A stretch of 64,000 nt of DNA from Pseudomonas saxonica (GTDB lineage: Bacteria > Pseudomonadota > Gammaproteobacteria > Pseudomonadales > Pseudomonadaceae): positions 1 to 64,000 of the forward strand of contig NZ_VFIO01000010.1 in assembly GCF_007858365.1 (NCBI RefSeq), written 5' to 3'. Shown here one piece after another: positions 32,437 through 42,153 of the stretch. Positions within the stretch are counted from its first letter, which is position 1. Every line of letters starts with the position of its first letter. The translations under genes were made by a program, and so were the position numbers. The notes beneath the pieces were generated by a model. The model worked only from the letters and a program-made list of their open reading frames with translations, did no database searches and was not told the origin of the DNA.

Positions 32437-34803
32437 TTAGAACGTTTGTCCCAACGAAAACTGGAACACTTGGGTTTCAGCATCCTCTGGTTTTTTCACC
32501 GGCAGCGCCAGGTTCACGCTCAGTGGTCCCATCGGGCTGTACCAGGTCACGCCGACACCCACCGAACTGGCCATCTGGCTGAGGTCAATGCCATCACATC
32601 CGGTCGTGGTACTCAGGTAGCACTTGCTCGAATACACACTGCCCACGTCCCAGAACAGCGAGGTACGCAGGGCTTTGTTGTCCTTGATAAAGGGCATCGG
32701 AAACAGGTATTCCACGCCGCCGGTAATCATGATGTTACCGCCCAGCGCTTCTGTGTCGCGGTCGGAGTAGTATTCCTGACCCGCGCTTGAGTAAGTGCCG
32801 GTGGCCGGCGTATTGCGTGGGCCAAGGGTGCCGCTTTCAAAGCCGCGCACAGAGCCTTCACCGCCGGCCGTGTAGTTTTCATAAAAAGGCAAACCGTCCG
32901 TCGAACCGTAGCTGTTGCCGTACCCCAGCTTGGTGTGCAGGCGCAGCGAGGTCGAGGCACTGACCGGCAAAAAGGTCTGTGCGCTGTAGTCGATCTTGTA
33001 AAAACTCAGATCGCTGCCCGGCAGTGTCACCATCAGATTGAGGTTTTGTGAGTGCCCGCGAGTCGCCAAAATGCCTTTGTTCAGGGTCGACTCAGACCAG
33101 CCGAGGTTGGCTTTGAAGTTGGTGAATTGCTCACCCTGACGTTCGATAAAGTCATAGATCTCATCGGCGCTGTAAGTGCCGGGTTCGATCGTATCGTGCT
33201 GCACAGTCAGGCCGAAACTCAGCCGTGAAGTTTCATTGATCGGGTAACCCACTGTGGCACCGGCGCCATAGCTGTTGATCGAGTAGTACGACACGCCATC
33301 ATCGTAATAGTCGTTGTAATCAGTTTTGTTATAGAACGCGTTGTACCCCAGGCTCACGCCATCTTTGGTGAAGTAGGGGTCGGTAAAACCGATGTTGTAT
33401 TTGCTTTGATATTCCGAGCGCGTCAGGCCAAGGCTGGCGGTGTCGCCCGTCCCCAGAAAGTTGTTCTGGGTAATAGAGCCGCCGAGTATCAAACCGGCGC
33501 TTTGGGCAAAACCGACACTGGCGGTGATCGATCCTGAGGCCTGTTCTTCGACGCTGTAGTTCACATCCACCTGGTCGTCCACACCGGCTACGGCCGGCGT
33601 TTCAACATTGACCTCTTTGAAGTAGCCCAGGCGTTCGAGACGTGTCTTGGATTGGTCGATTAAATACGTCGACGCCCAGCCGCCTTCCATTTGACGCATC
33701 TCACGGCGCAGCACCTGGTCTTCGGTCTTGGTGTTGCCGCGAAAGTTGATGCGGTTGGTATAGGCCCGTTTGGCCGGGTCGACGACAAACACCATATCGA
33801 CGGTATGATCCTTGTCATTGGCGGTCGGCACCGCGTTGACGTTGGCAAAGGTATAGCCCTCGTTACCCAGCCGACGGGTGATCAATTCGGACGTAGTGGT
33901 CATCAACTTGCGCGAAAACACCTGGCCTTCTTTCACCAGCAACAAAGCGTTGATCTGTTCTTCCGGTACTTTCAGATCGCCACGCAGTGACACCTTACCC
34001 ACCGTGTATTTATCGCCTTCATTAATATTGACGGTGATATACACCTGTTTCTTGTCCGGCGTGATCGAGACCTGCGTCGAGACGATTTCCATATTGATAT
34101 AGCCACGATCCAGGTAGTAGGAGCGCAGCCGTTCCAGATCACCGGAGAGTTTTTCACGGGCGTACTTGTCGTCGTTTTTGAAGAAAGACAGCCAGTTAGT
34201 GGTTTTAAGGGTGAATTGATCATCCAGTTCGGACTGATCAAAGACCGTATTGCCAACCACGTTGATGTGCTTGATGGCCGCCACTTCTCCTTCGTCGATC
34301 TTTATCTTCAGCCCGACACGGTTACGCGGCTGAGCCACCACTTGCGTGTCCACCGAAGCGCTGTAACGCCCCTGAGCCACATATTGGCGCAGCAGTTCAT
34401 TGCGTACACCTTCGAGCGTGGCCTGCTGGAACACTTCGCCTTCGGCCAGGCCCGACTGCTTGAGGCCCTTCATCAAGTCTTCGGTGGATATGGCCTTGTT
34501 GCCCTCAATGTCGATACTGGCCACAGAGGGGCGTTCGACCACCGTAATCACCAGTACGTCGCCGTCGCGCCCCAATTGAATGTCCTGAAAGAAGCCCGTC
34601 TTGAACAAGGCACGCGTGGACTCCACCAGACGCTGATCATCGGCTTGTTCACCAACGTTCAGCGGCAAGGCACCGAACACACTGCCCGCAGACACCCGCT
34701 GCAGGCCGTTGATGCGAATATCGGCAATCTTGAAGACTTGAGCGTGGGCAAGGGTGGCATTGAGCAACAGTGCAACCGAGCAGAGCAGGCGCGGAAAATT
34801 CAT
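32437..34803 (-). CDS. bamA: BamA/Omp85 outer-membrane assembly factor (paralogue)
   Basis: The 788-residue protein has a signal peptide (to about 21), five POTRA domains (about 22-425) and the Omp85 barrel (about 430-788). The conserved loop-6 motif GSVRGFESGTLGP is present and it ends FSLGQTF, with terminal Phe. Length and domains match BamA fully. The housekeeping bamA of Pseudomonas lies in the rseP-bamA-skp-lpxD-fabZ cluster; here none of these genes is near, so this is probably a second copy. It lies beside the exopolysaccharide locus and divergent from a two-component system. Confidence 0.9.
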   Translation of the reverse strand: MNFPRLLCSVALLLNATLAHAQVFKIADIRINGLQRVSAGSVFGALPLNVGEQADDQRLVESTRALFKTGFFQDIQLGRDGDVLVITVVERPSVASIDIEGNKAISTEDLMKGLKQSGLAEGEVFQQATLEGVRNELLRQYVAQGRYSASVDTQVVAQPRNRVGLKIKIDEGEVAAIKHINVVGNTVFDQSELDDQFTLKTTNWLSFFKNDDKYAREKLSGDLERLRSYYLDRGYINMEIVSTQVSITPDKKQVYITVNINEGDKYTVGKVSLRGDLKVPEEQINALLLVKEGQVFSRKLMTTTSELITRRLGNEGYTFANVNAVPTANDKDHTVDMVFVVDPAKRAYTNRINFRGNTKTEDQVLRREMRQMEGGWASTYLIDQSKTRLERLGYFKEVNVETPAVAGVDDQVDVNYSVEEQASGSITASVGFAQSAGLILGGSITQNNFLGTGDTASLGLTRSEYQSKYNIGFTDPYFTKDGVSLGYNAFYNKTDYNDYYDDGVSYYSINSYGAGATVGYPINETSRLSFGLTVQHDTIEPGTYSADEIYDFIERQGEQFTNFKANLGWSESTLNKGILATRGHSQNLNLMVTLPGSDLSFYKIDYSAQTFLPVSASTSLRLHTKLGYGNSYGSTDGLPFYENYTAGGEGSVRGFESGTLGPRNTPATGTYSSAGQEYYSDRDTEALGGNIMITGGVEYLFPMPFIKDNKALRTSLFWDVGSVYSSKCYLSTTTGCDGIDLSQMASSVGVGVTWYSPMGPLSVNLALPVKKPEDAETQVFQFSLGQTF

Positions 34804-35029
34804 TTAGATCGTTTATCCAGGACACATCGACAAGCAGCGCAAGCGGGCGTCGGCAGCCCTTAAAAGGCGGCAGGCGGCCATGCAAGCAGGCTGGTGAAGG
34901 TCAAGCATAAAAGTTCGGGGCGTATGGTGCGGTTAACCCTGTGTCAAGTTAAGTAAAGGTTGCTGCGGGCCGATGACGCTGGGCGACGCAAGGCCGATAA
35001 TGCCTCACCCACCCCTTCAAGAGTTCGCC

Positions 35030-35713
35030 ATGATTCGTGTATTGCTCGTCGACGATGACCAGGAATTGACTGGATTGCTCAGTGAATACCTGGTGCGTGA
35101 AGGTTTTGAAGCGACAGCGGTTCACACCGGAGAAGAAGGAGAGGTGCAGGCACTTTCCGGACGCTTCAGCATTGTCGTGCTGGACGTTATGTTGCCCCGC
35201 CTGTCAGGCATTGAAGTGCTCAGGCGCATTCGCGCACGCAGCCAGGTGCCGGTGGTACTGCTGACGGCCCGAGGCGATAACATCGACCGCATCACCGGGC
35301 TGGAACTGGGCGCTGATGACTATGTGCCCAAACCCAGCTCACCGGGCGAGTTGGTGGCGCGCTTGCGGGCCATCATGCGCCGGGTACAACCGGCCACGCA
35401 GCCGATCACTGAGGTCATCCGCACGGGCGCTCTGGTGTTATGGCCGGGCAAGCGTGAAGCCACGTGGCAAGGCAACGAGCTGGGTGTGACCAGCACTGAA
35501 TTCAGCCTGCTCGAAGAGCTGGCCCGCAGCGCCGGGCAAGTGGTCAGCAAACAGGACTTGTCGCTTAATGCCCTGGGCTGCCCACTGACACGCTACGACC
35601 GGCGCATTGATGTGCATATCAGCAGCATTCGGCAAAAACTCGGCCCACGCCCTGATGCCAAAGCCTGGATTCAGAGCGTTCGCGGGCTCGGTTATTTGTT
35701 GATCGCAGAATGA
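35030..35713 (+). CDS. OmpR/CpxR-like response regulator
   Basis: The 227-residue regulator has a receiver domain with acidic residues Asp8-Asp10, phospho-acceptor Asp52 (VVLDVMLPRLSG), Thr79 and Lys101 (PKPSSPGE). A winged-helix OmpR-type DNA-binding domain follows (about 130-227, ending SVRGLGYLL). I start at the ATG at 35030 (MIRVLLVDDD), which opens straight into the receiver fold; the longer frame adds 19 unrelated residues. Its stop overlaps the kinase start by 4 bp (ATGA). It is divergent from the bamA-like gene, which it may control. Confidence 0.9.
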   Translation: MIRVLLVDDDQELTGLLSEYLVREGFEATAVHTGEEGEVQALSGRFSIVVLDVMLPRLSGIEVLRRIRARSQVPVVLLTARGDNIDRITGLELGADDYVPKPSSPGELVARLRAIMRRVQPATQPITEVIRTGALVLWPGKREATWQGNELGVTSTEFSLLEELARSAGQVVSKQDLSLNALGCPLTRYDRRIDVHISSIRQKLGPRPDAKAWIQSVRGLGYLLIAE

Positions 35714-36978
35714 TGAAACCCAGTCGGTTGTTCTGGAAGCTGTTCCTGGCTTTTTGGCTGGCCACCAGCCTGACGTTTTTTGTCGGTATAGGCGTTATGA
35801 CATTGAGTCGATTGGGGCCTGGCAACCCTCATCTGGACACCATTCTGGAAAGCGAAGCCCAGCTGTTGCGCCACTACGGTGTCGAGGCGGGCAAACAACT
35901 GCTGGACGTGTGGCATCACCCTGACGACGAAGCCATTGCCGTGTACGACAGCAGCGGCCAGTTGCTGGCCGGATTGCCCATTGAGCACCCGGCTTATGAG
36001 CAAATAGTCATCAGCAACGAGGGCTTGAGCCTGTCTCTGAGGTCAACCCGTGCGCCCGGTAACGGCGGGGGTGGAGAGGGCGGGCCCGGCTTGATGCCGC
36101 TGCTGATCGGCACGGTGATGAGTGCCTTGTTCAGCGGCTATATGGCGTTTTATCTGGCCTGGCCATTGGCTTACCTGCGCCGGGCGATGAGCGATGTGGC
36201 ACAGGGGCGTTTCGAAACCCGGGTCAAGCCGATCATGGGGCGACGGCGCGATGAAATTGTTGACCTGGCCGAAGACTGCGACCGCATGGCCAATCAATTG
36301 AGATTGCTGGTAGAAGCTCAGCAGCATCTGTTGCACGACATTTCCCACGAACTGCGCTCACCGTTGACGCGCATGCAGGCCGCCATCGGCTTGTTGCATC
36401 AGGACTCGTCACGGGCAGACATGGTCGGGCGCATCGAGCGTGAATCGGTGCGCATGGACACCCTGATTGAAGCGCTGCTGACGTTGGCCCGCGTTCAGGG
36501 ACGGCCTGAAAGCATTGAGCGTGAAGCGGTGGATATAACCGAGTTGCTGGCGCATATCGTCGAAGACGCGCAGTTTGAAGCGGGGATCAAAAACTGCAGG
36601 GTCAGTTTGCAAGCGGGTGCGCCCTTTGTCTGCCGGGTCAGCGGTGAGTTGCTGTATCGCTGCTTCGAGAACGTCATTCGCAATGCCCTGCGCTATACCG
36701 GGACGGACACCGATGTGCGGGTGGTGGCTCAGATCAGTCTGGATGACCGCAACCTGCGGGTGCGCATTACTGATCAGGGGCCAGGGGTTGAGGCGGAGCG
36801 TTTGTTGAGCATTTTTGAGCCGTTTGAGCGTGGGGTAAACGAGCCCGGCAATGGTTTTGGCCTGGGTTTGGCCATTGCCTCCAGGGCGGTAGCCCTGCAT
36901 GGAGGCAGCATCAGTGCGAGTAATCAGCCTTGCGGCGGTCTGACCGTAGAAATCAACCTTCCGCGGCACACCGTGTAG
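35710..36978 (+). CDS. CpxA-like sensor histidine kinase
   Basis: The 422-residue kinase has a membrane helix at about 8-30, a small periplasmic sensor (31-127, with a Gly-rich stretch GNGGGGEGG), and a second helix at about 128-152. A HAMP segment follows (153-206), then the H box HDISHELRSPL with His213 and an ATPase domain with N (ENVIRNALRYT), G1 (DQGPGV) and G2 (GFGLGLAIA) boxes. It pairs with the regulator just upstream through an ATGA overlap. The sensor domain is short, as in CpxA-type envelope sensors. The signal is unknown. Confidence 0.9.
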   Translation: MMKPSRLFWKLFLAFWLATSLTFFVGIGVMTLSRLGPGNPHLDTILESEAQLLRHYGVEAGKQLLDVWHHPDDEAIAVYDSSGQLLAGLPIEHPAYEQIVISNEGLSLSLRSTRAPGNGGGGEGGPGLMPLLIGTVMSALFSGYMAFYLAWPLAYLRRAMSDVAQGRFETRVKPIMGRRRDEIVDLAEDCDRMANQLRLLVEAQQHLLHDISHELRSPLTRMQAAIGLLHQDSSRADMVGRIERESVRMDTLIEALLTLARVQGRPESIEREAVDITELLAHIVEDAQFEAGIKNCRVSLQAGAPFVCRVSGELLYRCFENVIRNALRYTGTDTDVRVVAQISLDDRNLRVRITDQGPGVEAERLLSIFEPFERGVNEPGNGFGLGLAIASRAVALHGGSISASNQPCGGLTVEINLPRHTV

Positions 36979-37136
36979 ATACCGTCTTGATACTCATGAC
37001 ACAACCGTCTGCACATGCGGGGGCGGCCGCATCAAGCGACTACAGGTGGTGAACTTTACACAAAATTACACGGCCTTGACGGCCCTGTACGCCACGCCCC
37101 CGTAGACTTTGCGCTCATCTTTAAGTGGAAGTGGGC

Positions 37137-37574
37137 ATGTTTCTGGTTCATAAAAAAGGCTTTGTGGCCGGCAAGAAAATGGTCGATGGACTGGTGCCTT
37201 ACGACTTTTTTTGTGAAGACAACCCCGCCATCAATCTGTTTGTTTTTACCGGCGCAGGGGCCGCGGGCAAACACGTTGAAGAGCAGACTTTGTGGGGCTT
37301 CACCCGCCTTGAGCGCTTTGAGGCACTGAGCCACACGCTGGTCGCCAACCGGAAGAATGACGGTTGGTTTCAGAGCGTGAGTGTGATGACCGGGCCTGCG
37401 CACAATGGCACCCGGTCGGTGAAGTTTCAGCGCGTCTTGAAAATCATCAAGCACGTCAGCCCTCCAAACAAGGCCGCGTACGAGATTCTGACCGATGAGG
37501 GTGACACTTACTTCACCCTCAAGCCTGCGGCAGATCTGAGTGCCCAGACCGTGATTTACGCGGCTGATCAGTAA
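37137..37574 (+). CDS. Hypothetical protein, about 145 residues
   Basis: The protein begins MFLVHKKGFVAGKKMVDGLV and has a mixed alpha/beta composition without signal peptide or membrane segment. I do not recognise the family. The ATG at 37137 is preceded by GGAAGTGGG and is preferred over the in-frame GTG 12 bp upstream. It ends with a TAA at 37572-37574, overlapping by 7 bp the end of the convergent aldehyde dehydrogenase gene. The codon pattern is that of a real gene in this genome. Confidence 0.6.
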   Translation: MFLVHKKGFVAGKKMVDGLVPYDFFCEDNPAINLFVFTGAGAAGKHVEEQTLWGFTRLERFEALSHTLVANRKNDGWFQSVSVMTGPAHNGTRSVKFQRVLKIIKHVSPPNKAAYEILTDEGDTYFTLKPAADLSAQTVIYAADQ

Positions 37575-39139
37575 CGATGGATGCCATTGACCAAGCGCTG
37601 AATGCCCAGCGGGTTGGCGTCTTTCAAGGCATCCGGCAGCAGGCTGTCGGGGTAGTTCTGGAAGCACACCGGGCGCAGGAAACGGTCGATGGCCAGCGTG
37701 CCCACCGACGTTCCACGGGCATCGGAGGTCGCCGGATATGGCCCGCCATGCACCATCGCGTCACACACTTCAACGCCGGTCGGGTAACCGTTGAGCAGCA
37801 GGCGCCCGGCCTTGTGTTCCAGCACGGGTACCACCTCGGCAAAGGTGTGCAAGTCACCCGGCTCGGCAATCAAGGTCGCGGTCAGTTGGCCCTGCAGACT
37901 GTGCAGCGCACGTAGCAATTGCGCTTTGTCGGCCACTTCAATCACCAGCGTGGTGGGCCCGAATACTTCTTCCTGCACCACCTCGGCCCCATTGATCAAC
38001 AGCTCGACATCGGCTCCAAACAACTGTGGGTACGCCTGATTGCCCTGCTGCGGGGCACCGGCGAGGTGTTCAATGCCTTCTATATCGGCCAGTCGCTGTA
38101 GGCCTTGGCAGTAATTGACCAAACCGGCGGCATTGAGCAGCGTTTGTGCAGGTTGCGCGTTGAAAAACTCGCCAAGGCTTTTCACAAACCCACTGAACTC
38201 GGGTGAGCGTATCCCCAGTACCAGCCCCGGACTGGTACAAAACTGGCCCGCACCCTGCATCACCGAGCCGCCCAACTCTTGAGCGATTAGGTCACCGCGC
38301 AGGCCCAGCGCCTGAGGCAAGACGAGCACCGGATTGATGCTCGACATCTCGGCAAACACCGGGATGGGTTGCGGCCTTGCGGCGGCCATATCGCACAACG
38401 CACGGCCACCCCTTAGCGAACCTGTGAAGCCTACCGCCTGAATGGCGGGGTGCTTGACCAGTGCGGCGCCGACACTGGCGCCATGGATCATATTGAACAC
38501 CCCGGCTGGCATTTCGGTGCGCTCAGCCGCTCGCACAATGGCCTGAGCGACCCATTCGGCAGTTGCCATATGCCCGCCATGTGCCTTGAACACCACCGGG
38601 CAGCCTGCCGCGAGGGCAGAGGCGGTGTCGCCCCCGGCGGTGGAGAAGGCCAGGGGGAAGTTGCTGGCGCCAAACACGGCCACCGGGCCTACACCGATGC
38701 GGTACTGGCGCAGGTCCGCACGGGGCATGGGGGTGCGATCAGGTAATGCATGATCGATGCGTGCGCCGTAAAAATCACCGCGGCGCAGTACTTCGGCGAA
38801 CAGGCGCATTTGCCCGCTGGTGCGAGCTCGCTCACCTTGAATGCGGGCGGCAGCCAAGGCGGTCTCGCGGCTGACCGTAGCGATGAAGTCGTCACCCAAG
38901 GCGTCAATTTCTTCGGCAATGGCGTCGAGAAACGCGGCTCTGCGTGTGGCGGGCATGCTGCGATAGGCCACGAAGGCGGTGCTGGCCGCCAGAGCGGCGG
39001 CGTCGACTTCAGCATCAGTGGCCTGGAAAAACCCATAAGGCAAGGTTTCGCCGGTACTGGCATCCACGCTGTGCAGAACAACGGTGCCGCTGGCGCTGCG
39101 TTGACCGCCGATAAAGTTGTGGCCGGTGATGTGTATCAT
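37568..39139 (-). CDS. 2-oxoglutarate semialdehyde dehydrogenase (NADP-type aldehyde dehydrogenase)
   Basis: This 523-residue aldehyde dehydrogenase shows the nucleotide segment FGASNFPLAFSTAGGDTASALAA-like pattern, the oxyanion region FTGSLRGG, Glu in VFAEMSSINPV and catalytic Cys in GQFCTSPG. These fit the alpha-ketoglutaric semialdehyde dehydrogenases of sugar-acid catabolism. It oxidises the last intermediate to 2-oxoglutarate. The ATG at 39139, preceded by AAGGAGACA, is chosen over a longer frame. It is the last gene of the galactarate operon, 42 bp after garD. Confidence 0.88.
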   Translation of the reverse strand: MIHITGHNFIGGQRSASGTVVLHSVDASTGETLPYGFFQATDAEVDAAALAASTAFVAYRSMPATRRAAFLDAIAEEIDALGDDFIATVSRETALAAARIQGERARTSGQMRLFAEVLRRGDFYGARIDHALPDRTPMPRADLRQYRIGVGPVAVFGASNFPLAFSTAGGDTASALAAGCPVVFKAHGGHMATAEWVAQAIVRAAERTEMPAGVFNMIHGASVGAALVKHPAIQAVGFTGSLRGGRALCDMAAARPQPIPVFAEMSSINPVLVLPQALGLRGDLIAQELGGSVMQGAGQFCTSPGLVLGIRSPEFSGFVKSLGEFFNAQPAQTLLNAAGLVNYCQGLQRLADIEGIEHLAGAPQQGNQAYPQLFGADVELLINGAEVVQEEVFGPTTLVIEVADKAQLLRALHSLQGQLTATLIAEPGDLHTFAEVVPVLEHKAGRLLLNGYPTGVEVCDAMVHGGPYPATSDARGTSVGTLAIDRFLRPVCFQNYPDSLLPDALKDANPLGIQRLVNGIHRY

Positions 39140-39181
39140 TGCTGTCTCCTTGAAGAAGGTTGCTGGTGTACAAACCAGCAT

Positions 39182-40738
39182 TCAGGTGATGGCGCCAATC
39201 TGCCACGGCACAAATTCGTTCTGGCCATATCCGTGCTGTTCACTCTTGCTTCGTTCTCCGGAGGCAATGCGCAGGATCATCCGGTAGATGTGCTCGCCGC
39301 GTTCCTCAATGGTCATGCTGCCATCGGCAATGCCGCCGCAGTTCACATCCATGTCTTCTTCCTGGGTTTCCCACAAGCGGGTATTGGTTGCCAGCTTGAT
39401 CGAAGGCGAGGGCGCACAGCCATACGCTGAGCCACGGCCAGTGGTAAAGGCAATCAGGTTGGCACCTCCGGCAACCTGGCCTGTGGCAGAAATCGGGTCA
39501 TAGCCCGGTGTGTCCATGAACACCAAACCGTGGGCGCGTACTGTTTCGGCGTATTCATACACATCGACCAGGTCGCTTGAGCCGGCTTTGGCCACCGCGC
39601 CCAGGGACTTTTCAAGAATGGTGGTCAAGCCGCCGGCCTTGTTACCGGCTGAGGGGTTGTTGTTCAGTTCAGCGTTCATGCGTTTGCAATAGTCCTCCCA
39701 CCAGTGGATACGCTTGATCAGTTTCTCGCCCACTTCACGACTGACGGCGCGCCGCGTCAACAAATGCTCGGCGCCATAGACTTCAGGGGTCTCCGACAAA
39801 ATGGCGGTACCGCCGGCGGCGACCAGCCGGTCAACCGCGTTGCCCAGCGCAGGGTTGGCGGTGATCCCTGAATAGCCATCCGAACCACCGCACTGCAGGC
39901 CAATAATCAAGTGTTTGGCGTTGACGGGCTGGCGCTCCACACGGTTGGCTTCGGCCAGCAGTGAGTTGACCTGAGCGATGCCGCTGGCGATGGATTTAGA
40001 GGTGCCACCCGTGCCCTGAATGGTGAACGCGCGTAGAAACTCGCCTTTTTCCAGGCCTTGAGCCGCCAGCAAGTCAGCAATCTGATTGGTTTCGCAACCC
40101 AGGCCGATCATCAGCACAGCTGCAAAGTTGGGGTGCACGGCATAACCACCCAACGTGCGGCGCAGCATGGCCAGCGCCTCGCCACCGGGGTCAACCGCAC
40201 AGCCAAAGCTGTGGGTCAGGGCGACAACACCGTCAACGTTGGGATAATCCATCAGGGCTTGCGGGTTAATGTCTCGACGAAAATGATCAGCAATGGCCTT
40301 GGCCACCGTCGCGGAACAGTTCACCGAGGTCAGGATGCCAATGTAATTGCGCGTGGCCACCCGGCCATCGGCGCGCACGATGCCCATAAACGTGTCACGG
40401 GTCTGAGTGCCGCTACCGCGTGCGTCGACGCCAAAGGCGTAGTCGCGAGAGAAGTCGCCCATCGCCAGATTGTGCACATGCACATGCTCGCCTGCCTTGA
40501 TCGGTTGGCTGGCGAAACCAATGATCTGGCCGTAGCGCCTCAGCGGCTGACCGGTCTCAATGGCGCGGGTGGCAATCTTGTGGCCCGATGGAATTGGATC
40601 AAGGGCTATCAGCCCTTCGGCCTCCAGCACCAGCCCCTGGGGAATGGGCTGGCGTGCGATCAGCACATCGTCCAGCGCGTTGAGTCGGATCACGGCGTTG
40701 GCAGCATTCTCACTGCCTGTTTTAGTTATAAGTTGCAT
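39182..40738 (-). CDS. garD: Galactarate dehydratase
   Basis: The 518-residue enzyme is of the UxaA/GarD family. An N-terminal SAF-like domain (about 1-95) with GEHVHVHNL is followed by the catalytic part with GRVATRNYIGI, NCSATVAKAIA, THSFGCAVDPGG, GLGCETNQI and GLQCGGSDGYSG. The Cys residues in these segments fit a metal- or cluster-dependent dehydratase. It turns galactarate into 5-dehydro-4-deoxy-glucarate. I start at the ATG at 40738 (MQLITKTG); the upstream extension overlaps the transporter gene. It sits between the MFS transporter and the semialdehyde dehydrogenase. Confidence 0.9.
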   Translation of the reverse strand: MQLITKTGSENAANAVIRLNALDDVLIARQPIPQGLVLEAEGLIALDPIPSGHKIATRAIETGQPLRRYGQIIGFASQPIKAGEHVHVHNLAMGDFSRDYAFGVDARGSGTQTRDTFMGIVRADGRVATRNYIGILTSVNCSATVAKAIADHFRRDINPQALMDYPNVDGVVALTHSFGCAVDPGGEALAMLRRTLGGYAVHPNFAAVLMIGLGCETNQIADLLAAQGLEKGEFLRAFTIQGTGGTSKSIASGIAQVNSLLAEANRVERQPVNAKHLIIGLQCGGSDGYSGITANPALGNAVDRLVAAGGTAILSETPEVYGAEHLLTRRAVSREVGEKLIKRIHWWEDYCKRMNAELNNNPSAGNKAGGLTTILEKSLGAVAKAGSSDLVDVYEYAETVRAHGLVFMDTPGYDPISATGQVAGGANLIAFTTGRGSAYGCAPSPSIKLATNTRLWETQEEDMDVNCGGIADGSMTIEERGEHIYRMILRIASGERSKSEQHGYGQNEFVPWQIGAIT

Positions 40739-40766
40739 CACAGTTACCTCAAGGGAGCGCCAAGGC

Positions 40767-42086
40767 TCAGGCCAGGCCACGTTCGCGGTAGTCGATAAGT
40801 GAAGAAAACAGCATCAGACCGAATGCCATGACCACAAAAAAGATCAGCGCCAGAAAGTACGAGCCGGTGAACTGAACGATCAGGCCAATCAGGATCGGCA
40901 CGATGACGCCGACCATATTGCCGCAGAAGTTCATGCTGCCGCCCAGCACCCCGGCTTTGGATTTACCGCCCAGAATGGCCGGCAAGCACCAGTACATACC
41001 GCACCAACGGATAAAAAACAGGGCGACGCAGAGCAGCGAAATAACGGTGACAGCGTCCTTGCTGTACGCCACCAGCAGGATGCACAGCGCTGCAATCGCC
41101 GCAGAGCCACCGAACATGGTGCGCATCACCTTGTTCGGCGCGCCGCCGGCGTCCTTCCATTTATCGGCCAGCCAGCCGCCGAAAATTTCACCGATAAAGC
41201 CGCACATAAAGATCAGAAACGTGGCCCCGCCCATCGCCTTGATATCAAGGTTGTGAGCCTTGTGCAGGTAGCTCGGCATCCACGTGAGCAACCCGTAGAA
41301 CACGCTGTTGTAGCAGGCGTACCCGGCGAACATGGCCAGAACCGAGCGGCTTTTGAGCAAATCCTTGAGTATTGCCTTGCGTTCGCCGTGGGTCTTGGCG
41401 GCCTCGGCGTTGGCGTCCGTGATGTAGGCCAGTTCCGCGGCATTGACCTTGGGGTGTTCGGCCGGGTTATTGCGGATATACCACCAGGCCCAGACGCCGA
41501 CGATCATGGTGCCGACGCCGGCAATCACAAAGGCAATACGCCAGGAATCAAACCACGTGATCAAACCGGCAATGATGATGGCACCGAATGCGGTCCCCAG
41601 CGGCGCGCCGCCATCCACCAGTGTGGCGCCACGCCCGCGCTCGTTGGGGGTTAGCCAGGCGCCGTTGAGTTTGGCGCCTGCGGGCATGATCGGCGACTCC
41701 GCCACACCCAGACCAATACGCGTGGCCAACAGCATCATCCAGGTTTGAGCGCCACCTGCAATGGCTTGAAAAAAGCCCCAGCCCACCGTGGCCACGCCGA
41801 CAATATTGCGCACTTGAAAGCGATCCAGCAGCATCCCGCCGGGAATCTGCATCAGTGCGTATGACCAGAAAAATGCGCTGAGCATCAAGCCTTCCAGCGC
41901 CGGGGTCATTTCAAACTCGGTAGAAATCAACGGCAGGGCCACCGACAACGACGCACGATCGATGTAGTTGATGGCCGACAACAGTAGCAAAATCAGGAAA
42001 ATGCGCCAGCGCACGGTGGTGGGGCGTTCGGCGCCCGCGGCATCAATCACCTGAGCAGGCACGACCGCAGCAGTTTTAGTGTTCAT
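40767..42086 (-). CDS. MFS transporter for hexarates (GudP/GarP-like)
   Basis: This 439-residue member of the major facilitator superfamily, anion:cation symporter group, has about 12 membrane helices. Family segments include NYIDRASLSVALP in helix 1, DRFQVRNIVG loop 2-3, and RIGLGVAESPIMPAGAKLN. GudP/GarP-type proteins import galactarate or glucarate with protons. The ATG at 42086 opens just before the first helix; the longer frame is unlikely. It is 28 bp upstream of garD, which fixes the likely substrate as galactarate/glucarate. Confidence 0.9.
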   Translation of the reverse strand: MNTKTAAVVPAQVIDAAGAERPTTVRWRIFLILLLLSAINYIDRASLSVALPLISTEFEMTPALEGLMLSAFFWSYALMQIPGGMLLDRFQVRNIVGVATVGWGFFQAIAGGAQTWMMLLATRIGLGVAESPIMPAGAKLNGAWLTPNERGRGATLVDGGAPLGTAFGAIIIAGLITWFDSWRIAFVIAGVGTMIVGVWAWWYIRNNPAEHPKVNAAELAYITDANAEAAKTHGERKAILKDLLKSRSVLAMFAGYACYNSVFYGLLTWMPSYLHKAHNLDIKAMGGATFLIFMCGFIGEIFGGWLADKWKDAGGAPNKVMRTMFGGSAAIAALCILLVAYSKDAVTVISLLCVALFFIRWCGMYWCLPAILGGKSKAGVLGGSMNFCGNMVGVIVPILIGLIVQFTGSYFLALIFFVVMAFGLMLFSSLIDYRERGLA

Positions 42087-42153
42087 GGGGGTTCTCGCTT
42101 TTTTATGATTTTTATCAAGCGGTGCGAGCCTTTTGACAGGCCCGCCAAAGGGT

